NCBI RefSeq assembly: GCF_002531935.1
Contig: NZ_NWSV01000004.1
Span: 372,001 to 436,000 of the forward strand
Reading direction: 5' to 3'
DNA length: 64,000 nt
DNA from: Rhizobium chutanense
GTDB lineage: Bacteria > Pseudomonadota > Alphaproteobacteria > Rhizobiales > Rhizobiaceae
The translations under genes were made by a program, and so were the position numbers. Of the stretch, positions 57,678 through 64,000 are shown one piece after another (the stretch's first letter is position 1; each line of letters opens with the position of its first letter). The notes under the pieces are model-generated. The model was not told the DNA's origin. It did not search any database and saw only the letters and a list, made by a program, of their open reading frames with translations.

Positions 57678-58943
57678 TCATGGAGTTTGCGGCAACGAAC
57701 CGGCGATCCGGTCGGCGGCGGCAAGACCGGTCTCGAAGGCACCGTGCGCCGTCGAATAGCGCGAGCGCGAACAGGCTTCGCCGGCAAAGAAAATCCGTTC
57801 TTCATGCGGCGCGGCAAGCACCCCGCGCAGATCGGAAGCGCCCGGCTCGGCATAGGAATAGGAGCCGCCGATATGGGGTGTCGCGGCCCAGGCCGAGATC
57901 GCCGCCACCGACAATTGCTTGCGGATATCGGCACCGAACTGCGCCGCCAGCTCATCGGCGGCGAAGGAAAAGGCAGCCTCTCCACCCTCCCGCTCCAGAT
58001 CATGCGCGAGGTCGCCGGCAAAATAGGCCTCGACGACGGGAGCGCCGAGCGGCCGGAGCTGATAGGTGCCGGTCGCGCCGCGGCTGCGGGAGCCGAGCAT
58101 ATGGGTATCGGCCGGGAGCGCCTGCGGATTTGCGAGCCTCAGGAAGAGCTTGTCGGCGAGCCCTAGGGGCAAGCGGCTTGCCGCCTCGATCTTGTCGGGC
58201 AAAGGCGGGTCGAAGGTGATCCTGCCCGCGGCAAGCACATTCGTCGAAACGGTCAGCAGCACCGCGCGGGCCTTGAGCCCACCTTGATTGGTCTCTATGC
58301 CGATCCGGCCGGCAAGGCGGTGGTCGATGCGGGTGACCTCGGTGCCCAGCCTTGCCGGCACCGGCTGGCCGTAAAGCGAGACCAGCCTGCCGTAGCCCTG
58401 GCGCACCCGCCAGTCGGGGCCGGGACCCGGATCATATTTGTTATAGTCGACGACCGACGAGCGTTCCAGTTCGGCGCCGGTGATATAGGTGCCGATCGCC
58501 CGGATCTGGCCGTTCCAGGCATTGCCGGGCTCGAGCATCGCGGCCAGATCGGTATCATTGCCTTCATGGCCGTCGAGGCGTTCGAAATAGGCGCCGATCG
58601 CATCCTGCGCAGCATCGACGTCAGCGTCATCCCTCTCGAGCTGTCGGCCGCCGTTCCAGGGGGCGGGCGTGCGGTCGACCGTCAGCCCGACCTCGCCGGC
58701 AATCGCCGTCCAGGCATTGGTCCGCGCCCCATGCAGCCAGCCGCAGCCGAGATCGAGCCCGATATCGGATACGGGCAGCCCGACCGTCCAGGCCCGGCCG
58801 CCGAGACGGTCGCCGGCCTCAAGCAGCAGGATGGAAAGATCCGGGCGGCTTGCCTGCAGGCGGCGCGCGGCGGCAATGCCGGCGGCACCGGCGCCGATGA
58901 TGACGACATCCTCCTCGGCACTCTTGCCGTTGTCACCAGGCAT
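57678..58943 (-). CDS. Flavin-dependent amine oxidase
   Basis: A 421-residue monoamine/polyamine oxidase-like flavoprotein. The N-terminal FAD motif is VVIIGAGAAGIAAARRLQ, the second FAD site LLEAGDRLGGRAWTVG, and the C-terminal FAD site ERIFFAGEACSRSRYSTAHG. It oxidises primary or secondary amines with oxygen, releasing peroxide and an aldehyde; the exact amine cannot be told. GAAGGAG precedes the ATG. It lies upstream of the frameshifted aldo/keto reductase on the same strand, about 220 bases apart; both act on aldehyde chemistry, but linkage is speculative. Confidence 0.88.
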   Translation of the reverse strand: MPGDNGKSAEEDVVIIGAGAAGIAAARRLQASRPDLSILLLEAGDRLGGRAWTVGLPVSDIGLDLGCGWLHGARTNAWTAIAGEVGLTVDRTPAPWNGGRQLERDDADVDAAQDAIGAYFERLDGHEGNDTDLAAMLEPGNAWNGQIRAIGTYITGAELERSSVVDYNKYDPGPGPDWRVRQGYGRLVSLYGQPVPARLGTEVTRIDHRLAGRIGIETNQGGLKARAVLLTVSTNVLAAGRITFDPPLPDKIEAASRLPLGLADKLFLRLANPQALPADTHMLGSRSRGATGTYQLRPLGAPVVEAYFAGDLAHDLEREGGEAAFSFAADELAAQFGADIRKQLSVAAISAWAATPHIGGSYSYAEPGASDLRGVLAAPHEERIFFAGEACSRSRYSTAHGAFETGLAAADRIAGSLPQTP

Positions 58944-59056
58944 GCAGTCTCCTTCGATCGTTCACCCCCCAGCTAAGCTTCCATATCCACGAAACGCAAG
59001 GGGATAGCGCCCCGCCTGCGATGGATTAAACCGCCTCTCCGTGACATACAGGTCCG

Positions 59057-60037
59057 ATGAGCGTGCACAGAGATTCGCAACTCGACATGTTTGCCAAGGC
59101 ATCGCCTGTGATCGCCAAGGTGCGCGCTCCATCGCGCGGGCGGTCGTCGCAGCCGAGCATGCATTGCGAAGAAGACATGGCGCGGACGCTCGAGGAAAGC
59201 GGCAATTATCGCATCCTCAGAAAATTGACTGCCCGGCCGATCGCACCGGTCAAGCGGCCGGAGTTTTCGCGGCTCGGCGTCATTCTCGATACGGAGACGA
59301 CAGGTCTCAGCCACCGCAGCGACGAGATCATCGAAATCGGCGCCGTCGCCTTCACCTTCGACGATAGCGGCGCGATCGGCGATGTCGTCGGCATCTACGG
59401 CGGTCTGCAGCAGCCGTCGCGGCCGATCCCGCCCGAGATTACCCGGCTGACCGGCATCACCGATGCGATGGTCGAAGGACAGGTCATCGACCTCAGGTCG
59501 TTGAGCGTCCTGATCGAGCCGGCCGATCTGATCATCGCCCACAATGCCGGTTTCGACCGGCCGTTCTGCGAGGCCTTTTCGACGATGTTCGCCGGCAAGG
59601 CCTGGGCTTGTTCGGTGTCGGAGATCGACTGGAGCGCCCGCGGTTTCGAAGGCACCAAGCTCGGTTATCTCGTCGGCCAGGCCGGTTATTTCCATGAGGG
59701 CCATCGCGCGGTGGACGATTGCCACGCGCTGCTGGAAATCCTCGATCGGGAGCAGCGCCAGGGTGAAAGCCCGTTCGCCGAACTCTACCGCGCCAGCCAG
59801 CGCTCGCGCATCCGCATCTTTGCCGAACACAGCCCGTTCGAGATGAAGGACCATCTGAAGGCGAGGGGCTATCGCTGGTCGGATGGAAGCGACGGCCGCC
59901 TGAAATCCTGGTGGATCGAAGTCGGCGAAGACGAGCTCGGCGACGAGCTTTCCTATCTGCGCTCGGAAATTTACCGCTGGAAAGAAGCGGAGCCGCCGAC
60001 CGTGCGGCTGACGGCCTTCGACCGCTTCAAATCCTGA
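59057..60037 (+). CDS. DnaQ-like 3'-5' exonuclease
   Basis: A 326-residue protein whose central 170 residues form a DEDDh exonuclease domain: Exo I VILDTETTGLSHRSDEIIEI (residues 75-94), Exo II near LIIAHNAGFDRPFCEAF and Exo III GHRAVDDCHALLEIL with His and Asp. The N-terminal 70 residues are extra and the C-terminal part (GYRWSDGSDGRLKSWWIEVG) matches a domain seen in similar stand-alone epsilon-like nucleases. It may degrade or proofread DNA or act on RNA as RNase T does. The gene stands alone, divergent from the amine oxidase. Confidence 0.87.
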   Translation: MSVHRDSQLDMFAKASPVIAKVRAPSRGRSSQPSMHCEEDMARTLEESGNYRILRKLTARPIAPVKRPEFSRLGVILDTETTGLSHRSDEIIEIGAVAFTFDDSGAIGDVVGIYGGLQQPSRPIPPEITRLTGITDAMVEGQVIDLRSLSVLIEPADLIIAHNAGFDRPFCEAFSTMFAGKAWACSVSEIDWSARGFEGTKLGYLVGQAGYFHEGHRAVDDCHALLEILDREQRQGESPFAELYRASQRSRIRIFAEHSPFEMKDHLKARGYRWSDGSDGRLKSWWIEVGEDELGDELSYLRSEIYRWKEAEPPTVRLTAFDRFKS

Positions 60038-60204
60038 GCGCGAAAAATCCTCGAATATGATCACCCATGCAAGCGCCGCATAGGTGCAGTGCCGCATTGG
60101 CGCTGCAACAATCGCGGGGCTCGTATTATATACAACGCATCGAAGCGAACGAAGCGCCAAGGACTGGCAGCTAGGCTTCGAAAGCCCACGGAAAGGGGAT
60201 CATC

Positions 60205-60351
60205 ATGAACGTAGCACGCTCTTTCAACAACTGGCGCAAGTATCGTCAGACGGTCGCTGAACTGGGCCGTATGTCCGCACGCGAACTGGACGACCTCGGC
60301 ATCGGCCGCGGCGACATCCGCAACGTCGCGCGCGCAGCCATCGCCCGCTAA
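60205..60351 (+). CDS. DUF1127 small protein
   Basis: A 48-residue Arg-rich protein starting MNVARSFNNWRKYRQTVAEL, followed by the family's central motif SARELDDLGIGRGDIRNVAR. It has the usual length and composition. AAAGGGG lies upstream of the ATG. DUF1127 proteins are thought to bind RNA and affect phosphate/carbon balance and biofilm in Agrobacterium, and in Rhodobacter one is cotranscribed with CCUCCUCCC sRNAs; here such hairpins follow within 200 bases. Confidence 0.9.
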   Translation: MNVARSFNNWRKYRQTVAELGRMSARELDDLGIGRGDIRNVARAAIAR

Positions 60352-60385
60352 CGGCCTCGCAGACCACATTTTTCGAGACTTGCCC

Positions 60386-60421
60386 AGCGCCTGCTTCCTC
60401 CCGAGCGGGCGCTTTGCTTTT
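60386..60421 (+). terminator. Terminator hairpin with C-rich loop after DUF1127 gene
   Basis: AGCGCCTGC pairs with GCGGGCGCT (one U-G) over the loop TTCCTCCCGA, followed by TTTGCTTTT. The loop carries CCTCCC, a partial version of the anti-Shine-Dalgarno motif found in the hairpins just downstream. Confidence 0.75.
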
Positions 60422-60533
60422 GCGCTTGCCGGCTGGAGAACGAGCCGCCCGCTTTTCGCATAGCGCATAGCTGCCCTGCAAAGAAATGCCTACCAACTGA
60501 GCAGGAAATAAGTATGATTATTTCTATCGAAGC

Positions 60534-60680
60534 GATGCACCTCCTCCCGCATCCCTTCGATATGCAGGCGCCCCATCCTCCTCCCAGGGTCGTCTGCGGG
60601 AACGGCAGCACTCCTCCTCCCAGCTGTCGTTCGGTTTTTTTCGAAAGCCTGCCGCACCTCCTCCCGCGGCAGGCTTTTTC
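60534..60680 (+). ncRNA. Cuckoo-type sRNA locus: four CCTCCTCCC hairpins
   Basis: Four copies of CCTCCTCCC lie at 60540, 60577, 60613 and 60657, each in the loop of a hairpin. Stems are GATGC/GCATC, a weak CCC/GGG stem with outer GCAG/CTGC, ACGGCAGC/GCTGTCGT (one G-U) and AGCCTGCCGC/GCGGCAGGCT. The third is followed by seven T and the fourth by five T, so both can terminate. The unpaired CCUCCUCCC is complementary to ribosome binding sites, as in the cuckoo RNAs (CcsR) of Rhodobacter, which also sit after DUF1127 genes. Confidence 0.82.
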
Positions 60681-60951
60681 GTTTTGGCCGACAGAAATTT
60701 CCATCGATCCGAGAAAAACCGCTGCGATCCATCACACGGAAGCGACTATTTTCCTTCTTGTTATTGATTTTATTGCCGATTTTTCGGTACGCCTGTTAAC
60801 GCGAACGCGCCGGCAGAAACATATTGACTTCGAACTTGTCGTACAACTATGTAACCATATGGTTCATTGCCTGGTGCAATGGACGGCCGAACCGAGCCGG
60901 CTTCGCGACGGCAACAACGCTTGACGACAACGAAAACTGAGGAAATTCGAC

Positions 60952-61788
60952 ATGCAGATCGACGTCAGACACGCCTCCCATCCCGAGGCTGTGCGCAATT
61001 TCGACACCGAAACGCTGCGGCGTCACTTTCTGGTCGAGACCATTTTCGAAGGCGGCGAGATCCGGCTCACCTATTCCCATTACGACCGCATGGTCATCGG
61101 CGGCGCCACACCGCTCGGCGCCGGCCTGACGCTGACGGCGCCGACGGCGATCGGGCAGGAAACCTTTCTGGCCGAGCGTGAACTCGGCGCGCTGAATATC
61201 GGCGGCGCCGGCCGCATCATCGTCGACGGCACCAGCTACGATCTCGCCAAATATGATTGCCTCTATGCCGGCAAGGGCGCCAAGGACATCCGGTTCGAGA
61301 GCGCCGATGCCGCCAATCCGGCAAAATTCTATCTGGTCTCGACGCCGGCGCATCAAACGCACCCGACCGTGCTTCTGACCCGCGAAAAGGCCCGCCACCT
61401 GACGCCGGGCGAAGCCGCGACGGCCAACAAGCGGTCGATCTATCAGTTCATCCACCCCGAAGTCTGCCAGTCCTGCCAGCTCACGCTCGGCTTCACGATG
61501 ATCGAGCCGGGCAGCGTCTGGAACACCATGCCGGCCCATACACATGACCGCCGCATGGAAGCCTATCTCTATTTCGATCTCGAAGCCGAGCAGCGTGTCT
61601 TCCACTTCATGGGCGAGCCGCAGCAGACCCGGCATATGCTTGTCGCCAACGAGCAGGCAGTCATCTCGCCGCCCTGGTCGATCCATTCGGGCGCCGGCAC
61701 GAAGAATTACAGCTTCATCTGGGCGATGGCCGGCGACAATAAGAGCTTCACCGACATGGATCACATCGCCATTGCGGATCTGAGGTGA
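60952..61788 (+). CDS. kduI: 5-dehydro-4-deoxy-D-glucuronate isomerase
   Basis: A 278-residue cupin-fold isomerase that turns 5-keto-4-deoxyuronate into 2,5-diketo-3-deoxygluconate in pectin/alginate-type uronate breakdown. Zinc ligands are intact: HTHDRRMEAY (His, His, Glu) and the final His in SPPWSIHSGAG. Family segments AANKRSIYQFIHPEVCQSCQ and ERELGALNIGG are present. It overlaps kduD by four bases. A FadR-type regulator starts about 1 kb downstream and may control the pair. Confidence 0.95.
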   Translation: MQIDVRHASHPEAVRNFDTETLRRHFLVETIFEGGEIRLTYSHYDRMVIGGATPLGAGLTLTAPTAIGQETFLAERELGALNIGGAGRIIVDGTSYDLAKYDCLYAGKGAKDIRFESADAANPAKFYLVSTPAHQTHPTVLLTREKARHLTPGEAATANKRSIYQFIHPEVCQSCQLTLGFTMIEPGSVWNTMPAHTHDRRMEAYLYFDLEAEQRVFHFMGEPQQTRHMLVANEQAVISPPWSIHSGAGTKNYSFIWAMAGDNKSFTDMDHIAIADLR

Positions 61789-62549
61789 GCGCCGTGGCCA
61801 ATCTCTTCGACCTTTCCGGCCGGACTGCCGTCGTCACCGGCGCCAATACCGGCATCGGCCAGGCGATCGCGGCGGCGCTCGCCGAGGCCGGTGCGGCGAT
61901 CGTCGCCGTCGGGCGCTCCTCGATGGACGAAACCGAGGCGTTGGTGAAAGCTGCGGGAAGCCGCTTCCACGTCGTCAAGGCCGATCTCGGCACCATCGAG
62001 CCGGTCAAGGGGATCGTCGACGAGACGATCAAGACCTTCGGCGGCCTCGACATCCTCGTCAACAATGCCGGCATCATCCGCCGCGCCGATGCGCTCGATT
62101 TCACCGAGGAAGACTGGGACGCGGTGATCGACGTCAACCTGAAGACGGCCTTCTTCCTGTCGCAGGCGGCCGGCCGCCACATGGTCGAGAAGGGCAGGGG
62201 CAAGATCATCAACATCGCCTCGCTGCTCTCCTTCCAGGGCGGCATCCGCATCCCGTCCTATACCGCCTCGAAAAGCGGTCTGGCCGGACTGACCAAGCTC
62301 TTGGCCTGCGAATGGGCCGGCAAGGGCGTCAACGTCAACGCCATTGCGCCGGGTTATTTCGTCACCAACAATACCACGGCGCTGCGCGAGGATGCCGACC
62401 GCAACGCCGCCATCCTTGCCCGTATTCCGGCCGGACGCTGGGGAACGCCAGCCGAACTCGGCGGGGCTGCCGTATTCCTGGCATCGTCGGCCTCCGATTA
62501 CGTGCACGGAACGGTGCTGCCGGTCGACGGCGGCTGGCTGGCGCGGTGA
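61785..62549 (+). CDS. kduD: 2-dehydro-3-deoxy-D-gluconate 5-dehydrogenase
   Basis: A 254-residue SDR that follows KduI in uronate breakdown, reducing 2,5-diketo-3-deoxygluconate to KDG. NAD motif TGANTGIG, catalytic Ser in NIASLLSFQGG and YTASK are present, with the family C terminus VLPVDGGWLAR. The start is a GTG that overlaps the kduI stop (GTGA); another GTG three codons later is possible. Confidence 0.92.
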   Translation: MSAVANLFDLSGRTAVVTGANTGIGQAIAAALAEAGAAIVAVGRSSMDETEALVKAAGSRFHVVKADLGTIEPVKGIVDETIKTFGGLDILVNNAGIIRRADALDFTEEDWDAVIDVNLKTAFFLSQAAGRHMVEKGRGKIINIASLLSFQGGIRIPSYTASKSGLAGLTKLLACEWAGKGVNVNAIAPGYFVTNNTTALREDADRNAAILARIPAGRWGTPAELGGAAVFLASSASDYVHGTVLPVDGGWLAR

Positions 62550-62591
62550 TCCACCCATTGTCGACGACTGCATAATTCGAAGTGCGACAGC

Positions 62592-62617
62592 GCCGCGCGT
62601 CTGAAAAGACACGCGGC
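62592..62617 (+). terminator. Hairpin after kduD with GAAA loop
   Basis: GCCGCGCGTCT pairs with AGACACGCGGC (one mismatch) around a GAAA tetraloop, about 40 bases after the stop. No T run. Likely ends or stabilises the kduID transcript. Confidence 0.65.
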
Positions 62618-62666
62618 CATTCCCGCGAGCGGTCGACCCCGCATGATATCGGCTGAGAAAATCGCA

Positions 62667-62694
62667 GGGTTGACGGTTCGAATCCGTGCAACCC
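62667..62694 (+). other. tRNA T-arm-like hairpin, isolated
   Basis: GGGTTG-ACGG-TTCGAAT-CCGT-G-CAACCC forms a continuous stem with an exact T-loop TTCGAAT, followed by A. There is no matching D arm or anticodon arm upstream, so it is not a tRNA gene. It could be a remnant left by an integrated element or a free tRNA-mimic hairpin in the 62550-62824 gap, which otherwise shows no gene. Confidence 0.5.
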
Positions 62695-62824
62695 AAGGAA
62701 TCCTGCCGTGATCGAGAACGAAGTGATCGATACCGGAACCGATAAACGCCATGTCCGTCGCGACACGGCGCCGATTCTCCATTAACCTTCGTTCGACTTC
62801 CGCGGAATATTCAAGAAGGCGAAC

Positions 62825-63376
62825 ATGTTTGACAGGCAACCGGTTCTCGAAAATCAGCGCGTCCATATTCGTCCGCTTACCCAAGGGGATTTTGACGCAC
62901 TTTATGCGGTCGCCTCCGATCCGCTGCTTTGGGAGTTGCATCCGGCATCAAATCGCTGGCAGAAAGACGTTTTCTTTGAGCTTTTTAATGCTGCTCTTGA
63001 ATCAGGCGGAGCCTTAGCCGTGATAGACAAGGCTGCGAACCGGATCATTGGTTCATCTCGATTTAACATGCCCAATGTGAAATCCTCCAAGGCGGAAATC
63101 GGTTGGTCCTATCTCGCGAGGGATTATTGGGGCGGCGCTTGGAACCGCGAAATCAAGCGGATTTTGATGAGCCATGCCTTCCGGTTCGTCGATACTGTCT
63201 ACTTCCGCATTGCGGAGGCAAACATGCGCTCGCGCCGGGCAACTGAAAAGCTCGGCGCACGCCTGATCGAAGAGACGGAAATCATCAAAATGCCTGACGG
63301 AACACCAGTCCTCCACGTCTTTTACGAGATCACGAAAGACGAATTTGCAGCCCAGGCATTGCCTTCGTCCCGCTAG
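62825..63376 (+). CDS. GNAT-family N-acetyltransferase
   Basis: A 183-residue RimJ/RimL-like acetyltransferase. It starts MFDRQPVLENQRVHIRPLTQ; the acetyl-CoA loop is less canonical than usual (RDYWGGAWNREIKRILMSHA) but follows the expected beta4 strand SKAEIGWSYL, and NMRSRRATEKLGARL matches motif B. Such proteins acetylate N termini, antibiotics or small amines; the target is not predictable. It is transcribed alone between kduD and the GntR gene. Confidence 0.85.
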   Translation: MFDRQPVLENQRVHIRPLTQGDFDALYAVASDPLLWELHPASNRWQKDVFFELFNAALESGGALAVIDKAANRIIGSSRFNMPNVKSSKAEIGWSYLARDYWGGAWNREIKRILMSHAFRFVDTVYFRIAEANMRSRRATEKLGARLIEETEIIKMPDGTPVLHVFYEITKDEFAAQALPSSR

Positions 63377-63561
63377 GTCCAGGCCTTTCTCGTGAAGATA
63401 AAGACGTGAGAGTGACGGTTCTCGTTTCAGCAGTACCCGCTGATCACAAACTCAAAGCCACAGCCGCCGTGACCGGCGTCGTTTTGCCTTTCCTGCCGGC
63501 ATACGTTAGCAACAGGGCATGAGGCTGAAGCAGTCGCATCGACAGGCAGGATTCGACAGGG

Positions 63562-64000
63562 ATGACGGACAGGGACAACGCGGTCTTCAACACCATGCGC
63601 CAGCCGCCCAACCTGCGCAGCGGCCTTGCCGATACGCTGATGGCGCAGATCGAATCCGGCGACCTGAAGCCCGGCCAGCGCCTGCCGACCGAACAGGCGA
63701 TCATGCGGGCGACCGGCGTCAGCCGGACGATCGTTCGCGAAGCGCTCGCCACGCTGCGCGCCAAGGGGCTGATCACCACACGGCAAGGTCTTGGGGCTTT
63801 CGTCTCGAACGATCCGACGGCGAGATCCTTCTCGATCATTCCGAACGACCTGCAGTCGATCGACGACGTGCTGCGCGTGCTGGAACTGCGCATGGGGGTC
63901 GAATACGAAGCCGCCGGTCTCGCCGCGCTGCGGCGCAGGCCGGAAGACCTCGACCGCATGCAGGATCGGCTCGATGCCCTCGACAAGGCGCTCGAAGAGG
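63562..64000 (+). CDS. FadR-family (GntR) regulator, 5' part only
   Basis: The first 146 codons of a GntR regulator running off the window. The winged helix domain is complete (LADTLMAQIESGDLKPGQRL, then TGVSRTIVREALATLRAKGL and ITTRQGLGAFVS); the FCD effector domain begins at about residue 95 (DDVLRVLELRMGVEYEAAGL). FadR-type proteins next to kdu genes (KdgR/UxuR-like) usually respond to uronate intermediates, so control of kduID is a reasonable inference. The ATG follows a GACAGGG purine stretch. Confidence 0.88.
   Translation, partial: MTDRDNAVFNTMRQPPNLRSGLADTLMAQIESGDLKPGQRLPTEQAIMRATGVSRTIVREALATLRAKGLITTRQGLGAFVSNDPTARSFSIIPNDLQSIDDVLRVLELRMGVEYEAAGLAALRRRPEDLDRMQDRLDALDKALEE

Noticed and set aside
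60488..60502. tRNA fragment (CCTACCAACTGAGC)
   Set aside because: It resembles the reverse strand of a tRNA D arm but has no T arm or acceptor nearby; too short to support a feature.
60540..60665. Short CRISPR-like array
   Set aside because: The repeated unit is only 9 bases (CCTCCTCCC), spacing is irregular, and each copy lies in the loop of its own hairpin, which fits sRNA hairpins and not CRISPR repeats.

Overview
The window reads as a fast-growing Rhizobiales replicon, most like Rhizobium leguminosarum/etli. The support is the GC-rich coding sequence, rhizobial gene families (soxBDAG, glxBCD-glnT, kduID, DUF1127 and DUF6481 proteins) and characteristic alphaproteobacterial intergenic palindromes. 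From memory, minCDE lies on large secondary replicons (pRL11, p42e) in this group, so a chromid is a reasonable but unproven guess.

Layout. 0-8.4 kb: a truncated SDR gene, a GST, an EamA exporter, serA, a tautomerase/LysR divergent pair, a small segment flanked by two copies of a LysR 3' end (holding an orphan DUF1778 antitoxin and an SDR gene), and a secreted protein. 8.4-14.7 kb: a copper-handling island (DUF411, CusF-like, cupredoxin, multicopper oxidase, TolC-like lipoprotein, His-rich protein) next to a divergent cytochrome b561/cytochrome c' pair. 14.8-25.1 kb: an eleven-gene Tad-like pilus/secretion operon on the minus strand with two FHA domains and no recognisable secretin. A divergent second CpaF ATPase preceded by a 43-residue membrane peptide follows at 25.6-26.9 kb.

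27-32.6 kb is the most striking locus: a complete RNA-repair system. A sigma54 activator RtcR faces an operon of rsr (bacterial Ro60), then five tandem structured RNAs, then rtcB. Each RNA has closed ends carrying the motif G[GA]CGAATG on the 5' side and a conserved complementary 3' side, the signature of bacterial Y RNAs. Three or four carry a tRNA body in permuted order (T arm, capped acceptor stem, D arm), so they mimic tRNAs whose anticodon arm has been replaced by the Ro-binding stem.

32.7-40.8 kb is accessory and AT-richer: two paralogous secreted proteins, an IS66 remnant with an internal inversion, several orphan genes, a 1.2-kb partial duplicate of the sox operon end, and fragments of an RTX-like repeat protein. 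40.8-53.2 kb holds soxBDAG, two regulators, glxBCD, glnT and purU. Together these match the gene content of an N-methylglutamate-type pathway for methylated amines, with one-carbon units leaving through folate and PurU. 53.3-55.3 kb is minCDE with a CtrA box upstream. The rest holds small Rhizobiales genes, a frameshifted aldo/keto reductase, an amine oxidase, a DnaQ-like exonuclease, a DUF1127 gene followed by four CCTCCTCCC-loop hairpins (cuckoo RNA type), kduID for uronate breakdown, a GNAT acetyltransferase and the start of a FadR-type regulator.
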